64,000 bases of DNA from Bacillus mesophilus. GTDB lineage: Bacteria > Bacillota > Bacilli > Bacillales > SA4. This document shows positions 26,935 through 34,886 of this stretch, piece after piece. The DNA is taken from positions 124,001 through 188,000 of the forward strand of contig NZ_JAAIWM010000007.1 of the NCBI RefSeq assembly GCF_011008845.1, given 5' to 3'. A program made the position numbers and the translations under genes. The notes below the pieces were generated by a model. It was not told the DNA's origin. It did no database searches and saw only the letters and a program-made list of their open reading frames with translations. The number at the start of each line of letters is the position of its first letter. Position 1 is the stretch's first letter.

Positions 26935-27001
26935 GGTACAGGGGGACAGGCACCTTGTCCCAGCAACACCAGCTGGGACAGGGTACCTGTCCCTGTGTCC
27001 C
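26935..27001. repeat. REP-like pair, units 3 and 4
   Basis: Two inverted 27-bp units (26935-26961 and 26975-27001), 13 bases apart, filling the whole gap between the convergent tatC and hcp genes. The left unit starts one base after the tatC stop; the right unit shares its last base with the hcp stop codon. Confidence 0.85.
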
Positions 27002-28644
27002 TACATAAACATCTCAATATCTTCTGTTGTATTGGTTATGCCGCCTACTCCGAAGTTTTCAACTAGGAAGTTTGTTACATTTGGTGATAGGAATGCAGGT
27101 AATGTTGGACCTACATGAATATTTTTTACACCAAGGTACAGTAAAGATAAGAAAACGATTACTGCTTTTTGCTCGTACCAGGCGATATTATAAGATAGCG
27201 GTAACTCATTTATGCTTTCTAATCCGAAGGCATCTTTTAACTTTAGAGCTGTCATGACTAAAGAATAGGAGTCATTACACTGACCTGCATCTAGTACTCT
27301 TGGAATTCCGTTTATATCCCCTAAATCCAGCTTGTTATATCGATATTTCGCACAGCCCGCTGTTAAAATAATCGTGTCCTTCGGTAGTTCTTCAGCAAAC
27401 TCTTTATAATAAGATCTGCTCTTATGACGGCCATCACAGCCTGCCATTACAAAGAAACGTTTTATATCCCCTTGCTTCACTGCATCAACCACTTTGTCAG
27501 CTACTTGGGCAACCTGATTGTGTGCAAATCCTCCGATAATTTCGCCTTTTTCAATTTCAACTGGTGGTTCACACATTTTCGCATGGTCAATGATCATTGA
27601 AAAGTCTTTGGAACCATCTTCCCTTTTCTCAATGTAGTTTACCCCCTCTACAGCCGTAGCACCTGTTGTATACATTCTTCCTTTATAGGATGCTTTTGGT
27701 GGAACAATACAGTTTGTTGTCATGAGAATCGGTCCGTTAAAGCTTTCAAATTCACGTGTTTGCTCCCACCATGCGTTCCCGTAATTGCCTACAAAGTGAT
27801 TATATTTTTTGAAAGCAGGATAATAGTTCGCTGATAGCATTTCACTATGTGTATAAACATCAACACCCGTACCTTCTGTTTGCTTTAACAGTTCCTCCAT
27901 ATCCTTAAGGTCATGCCCGCTTATTAAGATTCCTGGATTTTGACGCACACCGATGTTGACCTTCGTCATTTCTGGATGACCATATGTTGACGTATTGGCA
28001 GTATCTAATAATTCCATTGCTGACACACCGTATTTTCCACATTCCATCGAAAGATCAATTAACTCTTGCATGGAAACTTCATCATCCGTTGTTTGAGCAA
28101 GTGCTTTTTGCATGAACGCATATAAATTGTCATCAGTATAGTTCAACTGTGCAGCATGCTGCAAGTAGGCCGCTAAACCTTTCAAACCGTAAACAATTAA
28201 TTCTCTTAATGAACGAATGTCTTCATCTCTCGTTGCTAGAATGCTAACTTCTTGAGAGGCAGATTTTATTTCAAGATCCTCATTCGTCTCAGCATACCAA
28301 GTTACAAAATCAGTGTGACTGTGAAGTCTGTAACCTGCCTCTAAAATAGAATCTTTAACTTCTTCACGGATTCTTAATCCTTCTCTGACTTTATTAAAAA
28401 ACTCATTTTTATCCCAATTTGCATTGGTAATGGTCATAAACAGGCCATTTACTATAAAGCCATCTGCCTTTGGATGATTTAATCCGACTTCACGAGCAAA
28501 TGTATTTACAATTGCAACTCCCTTAAGGGTATAGATTAGTAGATCCTGCATATTCGCTAAATCATCTTTCTTCCCACATACCCCAGCAATCGTACAGCCC
28601 GTTCCTTTTGCAGTTTCTTGACACTGGAAACAAAACATACTCAT
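27001..28644 (-). CDS. hcp: Hydroxylamine reductase (hybrid cluster protein)
   Basis: 547 residues, a class II/III-length Hcp. The N-terminal cluster ligands are C5, C8, C17 and C23 in [13 protein letters not shown]...GVC; hybrid-cluster ligands appear in [21 protein letters not shown] and [10 protein letters not shown]. Hcp removes nitric oxide or reduces hydroxylamine during anaerobic nitrate or nitrite metabolism, in the cytoplasm. ATG 28644 is chosen (GGGAGG nine bases upstream) rather than a TTG nine bases earlier. No hcr reductase lies beside it. An Fnr-like palindrome upstream suggests oxygen-limited expression. Confidence 0.95.
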   Translation of the reverse strand: MSMFCFQCQETAKGTGCTIAGVCGKKDDLANMQDLLIYTLKGVAIVNTFAREVGLNHPKADGFIVNGLFMTITNANWDKNEFFNKVREGLRIREEVKDSILEAGYRLHSHTDFVTWYAETNEDLEIKSASQEVSILATRDEDIRSLRELIVYGLKGLAAYLQHAAQLNYTDDNLYAFMQKALAQTTDDEVSMQELIDLSMECGKYGVSAMELLDTANTSTYGHPEMTKVNIGVRQNPGILISGHDLKDMEELLKQTEGTGVDVYTHSEMLSANYYPAFKKYNHFVGNYGNAWWEQTREFESFNGPILMTTNCIVPPKASYKGRMYTTGATAVEGVNYIEKREDGSKDFSMIIDHAKMCEPPVEIEKGEIIGGFAHNQVAQVADKVVDAVKQGDIKRFFVMAGCDGRHKSRSYYKEFAEELPKDTIILTAGCAKYRYNKLDLGDINGIPRVLDAGQCNDSYSLVMTALKLKDAFGLESINELPLSYNIAWYEQKAVIVFLSLLYLGVKNIHVGPTLPAFLSPNVTNFLVENFGVGGITNTTEDIEMFM

Positions 28645-28699
28645 CACAACCAACCTCCCGTTAATAACTAGATTTGTTCCTCAACCTCATTACAGAACA

Positions 28700-28705
28700 A
28701 TCCTA
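28700..28705 (-). promoter_or_regulatory. Probable -10 of hcp
   Basis: TAGGAT on the minus strand, 32 bases downstream of the centre of the Fnr-like site, exactly the distance expected for a site at -41.5. Confidence 0.45.
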
Positions 28706-28726
28706 ACAGAAGTTAAAATATCCCGA

Positions 28727-28742
28727 AGTGACCTACATCACT
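28727..28742. promoter_or_regulatory. Fnr/CRP-type operator upstream of hcp
   Basis: AGTGA-N6-TCACT palindrome, one symmetric base off the Bacillus Fnr site TGTGA-N6-TCACA. Its centre to the -10 spacing fits class II activation. Confidence 0.6.
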
Positions 28743-28752
28743 ATGGGACTGT

Positions 28753-28779
28753 GGGACAAAGGGACAGGTACCTTGTCCC
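28753..28779 (+). repeat. REP-like unit 5
   Basis: Single 27-bp unit just upstream of the hcp operator. Identical, after inversion, to unit 6 at 32445. Confidence 0.85.
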
Positions 28780-28817
28780 AGTCACCCTAACCCAGCCAAC
28801 GCTCCCTTACTAATCAA

Positions 28818-28853
28818 AAAAGGACCCCTAAGTGAGGTTCCTTTCTTAAAAAA
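28818..28853 (-). terminator. Terminator after the 91-residue protein gene
   Basis: On the minus strand GGAACCT and AGGGGTCC arms (one mismatch) are followed by TTTTTT, seven bases after the stop. Confidence 0.65.
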
Positions 28854-28859
28854 TTCCTT

Positions 28860-29135
28860 TTATTCAATAGACGAAGCAATCGCGTTTAAATCGTTAAGTA
28901 TAGAAGGCTTTTCTCCACCACAATAAAAAGCTGTTACTAATTGATAACAAGTGTTCTGATCTATTAAATAACAACGGTGTGTTTTCATTTCGTATACAAA
29001 ATAGCTTTGTTGCTCAGCTTTCCTTCCATCAACCACTTTATATGGTTCAAGATCAAATAGTTCACGCAAACCAGCTTGAGCCAAATCAACAAATTCTTCT
29101 CTTGTTACTTCTCTTAGAGCCACTTTTTCGTTCAT
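28860..29135 (-). CDS. Hypothetical protein, 91 residues
   Basis: I do not recognise the family. The protein is soluble, with mixed helix and strand, two Cys in THRCYLIDQNTCYQL plus one in FYCGG, and a DLNAIASSIE end. ATG 29135 is chosen because GGGAGG lies eight bases before it; the 33 codons upstream have no such signal. It stands alone between hcp and an amidohydrolase gene, with its own terminator, so context gives no function. Confidence 0.7.
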   Translation of the reverse strand: MNEKVALREVTREEFVDLAQAGLRELFDLEPYKVVDGRKAEQQSYFVYEMKTHRCYLIDQNTCYQLVTAFYCGGEKPSILNDLNAIASSIE

Positions 29136-29302
29136 GGTATAAACCTCCCGCATTTTTATTCTATAACTAAAAGTCAAGATACTCTCTGTAGCAATAACTA
29201 TATATGTTATGGTTTTCTTGGTTCCTGCATGCAAATTTTATCATAATAATGTTTTCAGATGAAAACGATATGCTCGGGAGTTGTATGACCCAAAATAATA
29301 AG

Positions 29303-29346
29303 AAAAAGGACGAATCATACTTCAGTGTGAAGTACGATTCGTCCCT
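29303..29346 (-). terminator. Terminator after the M20 amidohydrolase gene
   Basis: GGACGAATC and GATTCGTCC outer arms with TACTTC/GAAGTA inside, followed on the minus strand by CTTTTTCTT. Strong stem. Confidence 0.85.
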
Positions 29347-29354
29347 TAAAAGCA

Positions 29355-30794
29355 TTATTTAGTAGGCGGAGCAATCTCACTCGGAATTGGACACTCATAT
29401 TCCATTCCTTCACGCTTTTCTACTAGTTCCGCTTTTGCCTTTTCTAACACTTCTGGATTAGATAGGATATCAATCGCAGTTCCAGCAAGGACTTTGCCTG
29501 CGTGAAGCATTCCTTTATGTGCAATCGATGTTGCACCTTGGCTCGTCATTTGCCAAGAGTGAGCCGGAGTTCCAAATACCCAACACGGTCCCCAGAATTG
29601 TGCTGTCGGAGTGACCCAACTAACATCCCCTACATCTGTAGACCCTGCAAGTACTTCTGTTGTCTCTGTGTTCGGAAGCACTTTGTCTAGAAACACTGCT
29701 TCTCTCATGTTTTTTGAAATTTTATGATGGTATTCTTTCTTTATATGCTGATGAGTATTTTGCAGATCATCATCCGTAATTTTAGCCATAATTTCACTAC
29801 CAAACGCCATTTCACTTTCATCATATTTTGGAAGTGGGAATTTAGTCAGATTGTCATACATAATCTCGCCAATCGCACTATTAGAAATATAGTTTGAGCA
29901 TCCGCTGTCAACGACAATCTCTAATTCCGTCTCTGTCATAAGGGCAGCACCACGAGCAATGTTACACACTCGTTCGTAAAGCTTTTTCACCTCCGCTAAT
30001 TTAGGCGAGCGAATCAAATATAAAACTTCCGATTCTGCCTGAACAACGTTTGGTGAAACTCCACCTGAATTCGTAATCGCATAGTGAATTCTAGCCTCTG
30101 GAATCATATGCTCACGCAAGTAGTTAACTCCAACATTCATTAACTCAACGGCATCTAACGCACTTCTTCCAAGATGAGGTGAAGCAGCAGCATGTGAAGC
30201 CGTTCCTTTAAATCTAAAATAGACTTGAAAGTTTGCAAGCGTTGAGGCATTAAACATAGCAGGGAATGAACCTGGATGCCACGTTAGTGCACAATCTACA
30301 TCTTCAAATAGCCCTTCTCGAACCATAAACGTTTTGCCAGATCCACCTTCTTCTGCCGGACATCCGTAATAGCGAAGTGTTCCCACTACATTATTTTCTT
30401 CCATATACTGTTTTACCGCTACAACACTCGCCAACACTGATGCTCCATATAAATTATGTCCACACCCATGTCCATTTCCGCCTTCTATTAAGGCAGATTT
30501 CGTTGCTTCTCCCTGTTTCTGGCTTAATCCCGAAAGAGCATCATATTCTCCAAGCATCCCAATGACAGGCGTTCCTGTTCCAAAACTTGCAACAAAAGCT
30601 GTCTTCATGCCTCCTACTCCACGTTCAACGGAAAACCCTTCTGCTTCAAGCATTTGGCACAGAAGCTCTGCTGATTGAAACTCCTGAAATTTTGTTTCCG
30701 CAAACTCCCAGATCTTATCACTGACAGAAATAAACACATCACGCTTGCTTTCAATCACTTCATCAATTTTTGATATGAAATCTAATGTTTTCAT
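29355..30794 (-). CDS. M20D metallo-amidohydrolase, AbgB-like
   Basis: 479 residues, the length of p-aminobenzoyl-glutamate hydrolase subunit B rather than the shorter HipO/ThrX-type amidohydrolases. Metal-site motifs are GMLGEYDAL, NGHGCGHNLYGAS and YGCPAEEGGSGK; the dimerisation domain opens with FKGTASHAAASPHLGRSALDA. STDVGDVSW near residue 390 is also typical of AbgB. It probably splits an amide bond of an aminoacyl compound in the cytoplasm; AbgB normally pairs with AbgA, which is not seen here. Start ATG follows GGTGGAG. Monocistronic with a strong terminator. Confidence 0.85.
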   Translation of the reverse strand: MKTLDFISKIDEVIESKRDVFISVSDKIWEFAETKFQEFQSAELLCQMLEAEGFSVERGVGGMKTAFVASFGTGTPVIGMLGEYDALSGLSQKQGEATKSALIEGGNGHGCGHNLYGASVLASVVAVKQYMEENNVVGTLRYYGCPAEEGGSGKTFMVREGLFEDVDCALTWHPGSFPAMFNASTLANFQVYFRFKGTASHAAASPHLGRSALDAVELMNVGVNYLREHMIPEARIHYAITNSGGVSPNVVQAESEVLYLIRSPKLAEVKKLYERVCNIARGAALMTETELEIVVDSGCSNYISNSAIGEIMYDNLTKFPLPKYDESEMAFGSEIMAKITDDDLQNTHQHIKKEYHHKISKNMREAVFLDKVLPNTETTEVLAGSTDVGDVSWVTPTAQFWGPCWVFGTPAHSWQMTSQGATSIAHKGMLHAGKVLAGTAIDILSNPEVLEKAKAELVEKREGMEYECPIPSEIAPPTK

Positions 30795-30929
30795 TTCTCC
30801 ACCCCGCCTATTAATGAAAGAAATTTAAGTATGAAAAGACTAAGTTCTTTTTATTATATTACAGTAAAATTAGGTGAAATACAAAACCTTCGGAATTTTA
30901 AAACTTTTTTCCATTCGATGATCTATTAG

Positions 30930-31040
30930 TGTGTTTGGTTTCATCAGGTTCAAAGATTGATATCTTCTGTTCTTCGAAAAAAAACTGAAAGTGTGGAAGA
31001 TGTTAAACAGAATCTTCTTCATACAATTAAAGATTTATAG
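30930..31040 (+). pseudogene. 3' remnant of a lost gene
   Basis: A 36-codon open stretch ending in TAG has protein-like composition (VQRLISSVLRKK, then SVEDVKQNLLHTIKDL) but is blocked upstream by a stop and has no start signal. A terminator follows directly. I read it as the C-terminal scrap of a deleted gene; the family is unknown. Confidence 0.35.
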
Positions 31041-31046
31041 GTAGCA

Positions 31047-31097
31047 AAAGGACCGTACACAAGCTTCATCCGGAAGCACAAGAACCGTCCTTTTTTA
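31047..31097 (+). terminator. Terminator after the gene remnant
   Basis: AAAGGAC/GTCCTTT outer arms and GCTTC/GAAGC inner arms, followed by TTTTTTA. Confidence 0.6.
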
Positions 31098-31200
31098 CTT
31101 TTATTTTAATTTTGTATTGTCCCTATAAACATTCGTTATAACCTAATGAACTGTATCATATAGTTAGGTAGTTAAATTTCCAAAAAAGGGGCGAATCAGC

Positions 31201-31419
31201 ATGAATCAACAGCCACCATCATTTATGAGTATCATTGACCCTTATGTTTATCAAACACTGCAGGGAATTGTCGGAGCTTCTGTTGTTGTGGAGACAACAA
31301 AAGGTACTGTTACAGGAAGACTTAGTGTCGTAATGCCTGATCATATTGTCATTGAATCAGGTGGTTCTCCATTCTTTATCCGTACACAACAAATTGTTTG
31401 GGTAATCCCAAGAGGATAA
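31201..31419 (+). CDS. DUF2642 (YuzF-like) protein
   Basis: 72 residues with an Sm-like small beta-barrel pattern: VGASVVVETTKGTVTGRLSVV then DHIVIES and QQIVWVIP. This matches DUF2642 proteins such as Bacillus YuzF, many of them spore-associated. Function unknown. AAGGGG lies about nine bases before the ATG. It is followed after ten bases by the Mn-catalase gene, so the two form an operon, probably sporulation- or stress-related. Confidence 0.75.
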   Translation: MNQQPPSFMSIIDPYVYQTLQGIVGASVVVETTKGTVTGRLSVVMPDHIVIESGGSPFFIRTQQIVWVIPRG

Positions 31420-31429
31420 GGAGGATTTT

Positions 31430-32326
31430 ATGTTTAAACGAGAAAATCGAATGTTAATCGACCTTCCTATTCCAGAGCATGGTGACCCTAATGCAGCTGC
31501 AGCAGTTCAAGAGCTCTTAGGTGGCAAGTTTGGTGAAATGTCGACCTTAAACAATTATATGTATCAATCCTTCAACTTTCGTAGAAAAGATAAGCTAAAG
31601 CCCTTTTATGACCTTGTAGCGAGCATCACTGCTGAAGAATTTGGTCATGTGGAACTTGTTTCCAATACCATTAATTTACTGTCTAGAGGAAACACCTTTT
31701 ACACTGGAGATCCTGATGTGACACCTCTACGAGAAGGAAAAGACAGCCGAAATACTTACCATTTTATTGCGTCCGCACAAACAGCCCTAGCTGGAGATTC
31801 AATGGGACGTGCCTGGACAGGTGATAATGTTTTTAGCAGTGGGAATCTCGTATTAGATTTACTTCATAACTTTTTCTTAGAGGTTGGTGCTCGCACTCAT
31901 AAAATGAGAGTTTATGAGATGACCGAGCATGAGACGGCACGAGAAATGATTGGATATCTACTAGTTCGCGGGGGGACTCATGTGCTGGCCTATGCAAAAG
32001 CGCTAGAAATTGTTACAGGGGTAGATGTAAAGAAAATGGTTCCGATTCCCAACTTATCAAATCGAAGTTTTGATCATGCACGCAAGTTTGAAGATCAAGG
32101 AATCGGAAACATTCTTTATACATGGAATGACGTGGGAGACTATCAAGATATATCAAAAATATGGAAGGGTACAAATCCGGAAAGTGGAGAGAACCTTATT
32201 GTCAGAACGGGATCACCAAAAGGTGCCCCTATTCCAAACCTAGATGATTTACCAGAGGAATTTGCACCTGGTATTGACCGGGATGATTACGAAAGAATCG
32301 CAAGAAAATTAATGGAGAATATGTAA
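31430..32326 (+). CDS. Manganese catalase (YdbD-like)
   Basis: 298 residues, with the four-helix ferritin-like catalase fold. Di-manganese ligands can be placed at E36, E70 and H73 (AEEFGHVE), with the second pair in FLEVGARTHKM and RGGTHVLAYAKALE. It breaks down hydrogen peroxide without haem, in the cytoplasm or in the spore coat as for CotJC. Length and motifs match Bacillus YdbD/YjgC-type catalases rather than CotJC, which is shorter. GGAGG precedes the ATG, ten bases after the DUF2642 gene. A terminator follows. Confidence 0.9.
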   Translation: MFKRENRMLIDLPIPEHGDPNAAAAVQELLGGKFGEMSTLNNYMYQSFNFRRKDKLKPFYDLVASITAEEFGHVELVSNTINLLSRGNTFYTGDPDVTPLREGKDSRNTYHFIASAQTALAGDSMGRAWTGDNVFSSGNLVLDLLHNFFLEVGARTHKMRVYEMTEHETAREMIGYLLVRGGTHVLAYAKALEIVTGVDVKKMVPIPNLSNRSFDHARKFEDQGIGNILYTWNDVGDYQDISKIWKGTNPESGENLIVRTGSPKGAPIPNLDDLPEEFAPGIDRDDYERIARKLMENM

Positions 32327-32336
32327 ACTATATGTA

Positions 32337-32366
32337 AGGGCCAAACTTATTGCTTGGCCCTATTTT
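32337..32366 (+). terminator. Terminator after Mn-catalase
   Basis: AGGGCCAA and TTGGCCCT arms, eight-base loop, followed by ATTTTC. Confidence 0.75.
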
Positions 32367-32444
32367 CATTAAGTGCATTCAGTTTTCCGTTTAATTAGGG
32401 TTAGTTGGGAGAATGCTCCAGACCGCGGAGTATCAAATTCTAGT

Positions 32445-32471
32445 GGGACAAGGTACCTGTCCCTTTGTCCC
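32445..32471 (-). repeat. REP-like unit 6
   Basis: Single 27-bp unit, minus orientation, an exact inverse match to unit 5. It lies about 20 bases upstream of the ncRNA promoter. Confidence 0.85.
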
Positions 32472-32489
32472 ACAACCAACCGTTTCCAT

Positions 32490-32518
32490 TTGAATTCATC
32501 ACTAATTTAGGTTATGAT
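32490..32518 (+). promoter_or_regulatory. SigA-type promoter of the ncRNA
   Basis: TTGAAT, 17-base spacer, TATGAT. The start of transcription would be near 32525. Confidence 0.65.
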
Positions 32519-32525
32519 AAGTATC

Positions 32526-32765
32526 AAGTTGCTGCGTTGTTCGTATTTATAACAAAGTTTTAACCTTTAATGCTATAATAGGGAGTTTTACTTCGAAGCA
32601 GGAATGACACGTCTCCGTCTATACGACATGGAGGACACGCAGGAATGTTTCTACGAACACCCACTTTGAGAAGTGGTGGTTTAAAACTTTCTTTTAATAA
32701 TTACGGCAAATGCGGCGCCTACATAATAAATCAGATACAGCTTCCAATTGGGGGCTGTTTTTTAT
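32526..32765 (+). ncRNA. Structured non-coding RNA, 6S RNA-like candidate
   Basis: A promoter at 32490-32518 and a terminator (ACAGC...GCTGT then T6, 32737-32764) bound a transcript of about 240 bases with no ORF. Its ends pair over a long, bulged stem: GCTGCGTT and TCGTA (32531-32545) with TACGG and AATGCGGC (32702-32716). Inside, AAAGTTTTAA pairs with TTAAAACTTT. Then comes a large open centre and two smaller hairpins, one with arms CCCACTT/AAGTGG. A closed rod of about 186 bases with a central bubble is the layout of 6S RNA, and the stretch AGTTTTAACC resembles the pRNA start region of Bacillus 6S RNAs as I recall it. A direct repeat GCAGGAATG occurs twice in the centre. Identity as 6S is a structural inference. 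Confidence 0.5.
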
Positions 32766-32976
32766 TTGACTAAAACACCTCCCTTTCAATGCAATTCACT
32801 TTCCCCAATAAGCATATTAGTTTCATCACATAACCCTATTTGTTATAACTATATAGTGAAATTACTAAGAGTAAATCTTCAGTCCGTGAAGTTTTCACAG
32901 TAAGGTTCACGCAGGATAATCATACGCATGTTTGCCAACTATAACATGGTAAACATCAAAGGAGGAAACGTCCAAA
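32766..32976. other. Gap between ncRNA and Old Yellow Enzyme gene
   Basis: No gene. Contains an AT-rich stretch and a possible promoter for the downstream gene; the ribosome binding site AAAGGAGG lies 11 bases before its ATG. No riboswitch fold recognised. Confidence 0.5.
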
Positions 32977-34119
32977 ATGAATGCAAATAACGAAATCATG
33001 CTATCTTCCTATACTCTCCCTAATGGGGTTGAACTGAAAAACAGAGTGGTCATGGCACCTATGACGAACTTCTCGTCCAATCCTGATGGAACGGTTACGG
33101 ATGCAGAGGTTACTTATTATGCTAGACGTTCTAGTGGAGTAAGTATGGTGGTTACGGCTTGTACATATGTTACGCCAAATGGAAAAGGGTTTCACGGTGA
33201 ATTTGCCGGAGATCGTGATGAAATGATTCCAAGTTTAAAGCAATTAGCTGACGCTATTAAAGCACAAGGTGCAAAGGCAGTTTTGCAAATTTTTCACGGT
33301 GGCAGAATGTGCCCACCTGAATTAGTTCCAAATGGAGAGATTGTAAGCGCAAGTGATGTACCCGCTGAACGTGGTGGGGTATCCACAGAAGATCCACAAT
33401 TAAAGCCAAAATCATTATCTGAATCAGAAGTAGAGGAAATCATTGTAGCATTCGGAGAAACTACTCGCCGTGCAATAGAGGCAGGCTATGATGGCGTTGA
33501 GATTCACGGAGCAAATGGCTATTTAATTCAGCAATTCTTCTCTCCTCATTCTAACCGCCGTGAGGATCAATATGGAGGCAGTGTCGAGAAACGAATGACC
33601 TTTCCACTAGCCATTGTAGATGAAGTCCAAAGAGTGGTAAAAGAACATGCCACCACACCTTTTATTGTCGGGTACCGTTTTTCACCTGAAGAGCCAGAAA
33701 CTCCTGGTATAACAATGGGCGATACACTCAAGCTTGTTGACGTGCTAGCTGATAAAAACTTAGATTATTTACATGTTTCCTTACAAGACTTCCACTCTAC
33801 AGCAAGAAAAGGCGTGGATGATCTGTCTAAGAAGCGAATTGATTACCTACTAGAAACCATTAGCAACCGCGTTCCACTCATCGGAGTAGGATCCATCTAC
33901 TCAGCCGACGATGCACGCAAAGCATTTGAAGCAGGAGTACCTTTACTCGCTCTAGGTAGAGAGTTAATCATCGATCCTGATTGGGTCCAAAAAGTAGCAC
34001 AAGGAAAAGAAGACGAAATCGTCACATTGCTAGACAAAACCAAACAAGCAGAACTAGTCGTTCCAGATCCACTATGGAATATCATTATCAAAACCCCAGG
34101 CTGGTTCCCAGGGGTGTAA
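32977..34119 (+). CDS. Old Yellow Enzyme family NADH:flavin oxidoreductase
   Basis: 380 residues, an FMN-dependent TIM barrel. Motifs are NRVVMAPMTN near the N-terminus, LQIFHGGR, the active-site pair and barrel strand GVEIHGANGYLIQQFFSP followed by SNRREDQYGGS, and the FMN phosphate site VGSIYSADDA...LLALGRELI. Such enzymes reduce activated C=C bonds of quinones, enones or fatty acid derivatives. Closest in character to Bacillus YqiG/YqjM relatives; physiological substrate unknown. Monocistronic. Odd feature: the last codons and stop (CTGGTTCCCAGG...TAATGGGA) are partly repeated just downstream, next to a REP-like unit. Confidence 0.9.
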   Translation: MNANNEIMLSSYTLPNGVELKNRVVMAPMTNFSSNPDGTVTDAEVTYYARRSSGVSMVVTACTYVTPNGKGFHGEFAGDRDEMIPSLKQLADAIKAQGAKAVLQIFHGGRMCPPELVPNGEIVSASDVPAERGGVSTEDPQLKPKSLSESEVEEIIVAFGETTRRAIEAGYDGVEIHGANGYLIQQFFSPHSNRREDQYGGSVEKRMTFPLAIVDEVQRVVKEHATTPFIVGYRFSPEEPETPGITMGDTLKLVDVLADKNLDYLHVSLQDFHSTARKGVDDLSKKRIDYLLETISNRVPLIGVGSIYSADDARKAFEAGVPLLALGRELIIDPDWVQKVAQGKEDEIVTLLDKTKQAELVVPDPLWNIIIKTPGWFPGV

Positions 34120-34147
34120 TGGGAGGATGGTTCCCAGGTGAATGGGA
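34101..34147. repeat. Short imperfect tandem duplication at the OYE gene end
   Basis: TGGTTCCCAGGGGTGTAATGGG is followed by TGGTTCCCAGGTGAATGGG. The second copy runs into the REP-like unit at 34144, so the duplication may have come with its insertion. Confidence 0.6.
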
Positions 34148-34170
34148 CAGAGGGACAGGTACACTGTCCC
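34144..34170 (+). repeat. REP-like unit 7
   Basis: 27-bp unit, plus orientation, of the GTACA-loop variant with a seven-base stem (GGGACAG/CTGTCCC). Confidence 0.85.
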
Positions 34171-34269
34171 AAAACTTGGACCCCAAACTTCACTCTGTAG
34201 CAATGAAGTCATTTTACTACCACCTTTTTTAACATTGTGACTATAGTTAAACTAAAAGGAGTGAACGCA

Positions 34270-34827
34270 ATGTCCCTATTAGAATGGTTTTCAAAAGGAA
34301 TGACAACTGAAAGCTATATCTCAAGTATGACTGTTCATCAAGAGAACTTGTTAGGAGTTTATAACAAGGTCTCTATTACAGAAGAGGATCGTCAAGCGCT
34401 ACAAAGTCTTCAAACAAGAGGAATCAAAGCCGTTGTCCTTACAGCTGATTGGTGCGGAGACGCAATGGTCAACCTTCCTATCTTTATCAGACTTGCTTCA
34501 GAAGCATTAATCGAGACTCGTTATTTAGTACGCGACGAAAACCTCGAACTTATGGATCAATACTTAACTAACGGTAAATCACGTTCTATACCTATCATTG
34601 TGTTTTTAGATAGTGAAGGTAATGAGCTCGGAAAATGGGGGCCACGTGCGGCAAGTGTTCAACAACTAGTTGATGAGTTACGTAGAGATGTTCCTGAGAA
34701 AGATGCTCCAGGCTATGACGAAGCTTTTAAAAAGATGATCCACTCAATCACTGATCAGTTTACAACCAACGCTTCCCTTTGGGATGATGTTAAGCAAGAT
34801 TTGCTTCAAACCATTAAAGGTTTATAG
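34270..34827 (+). CDS. Thioredoxin-fold protein with WCGD active-site variant
   Basis: 185 residues. The central part is a thioredoxin fold: KAVVLTADWCGDAMVNLP at the active site, a cis-proline strand SIPIIVFLDSEG and a C-terminal helical extension. The usual CxxC is C-G-D-A, so only the first Cys remains; this is a known trait of a Bacillus thioredoxin-like subfamily. It probably cannot act as a normal disulphide reductase, but could form mixed disulphides or bind thiol partners. ATG 34270 is preferred to a GTG 33 bases earlier because GGAG lies eight bases upstream. Monocistronic, followed by a strong hairpin. Confidence 0.8.
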   Translation: MSLLEWFSKGMTTESYISSMTVHQENLLGVYNKVSITEEDRQALQSLQTRGIKAVVLTADWCGDAMVNLPIFIRLASEALIETRYLVRDENLELMDQYLTNGKSRSIPIIVFLDSEGNELGKWGPRAASVQQLVDELRRDVPEKDAPGYDEAFKKMIHSITDQFTTNASLWDDVKQDLLQTIKGL

Positions 34828-34837
34828 CCTACTAAGA

Positions 34838-34868
34838 AACCCCCAGTAATTTCTTATACTGGGGGTTC
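34838..34868. terminator. Bidirectional terminator between convergent genes
   Basis: AACCCCCAGTA and TACTGGGGGTT perfect arms, nearly symmetric, between the thioredoxin-fold and MBL genes. No long T-run. Confidence 0.7.
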
Positions 34869-34886
34869 TCCTATGCAAGCACAACT

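Noticed and set aside
29250..29275. TGAAAACGATATGC as a cre site before the 91-residue protein gene
   Set aside because: The right half departs from the consensus and the target gene has no sugar link.
32567..32585. TGCTATAAT as a promoter inside the ncRNA
   Set aside because: It is a good extended -10, but it lies in the middle of a transcript with its own better promoter and in a base-paired design; kept only as a possible promoter mimic.
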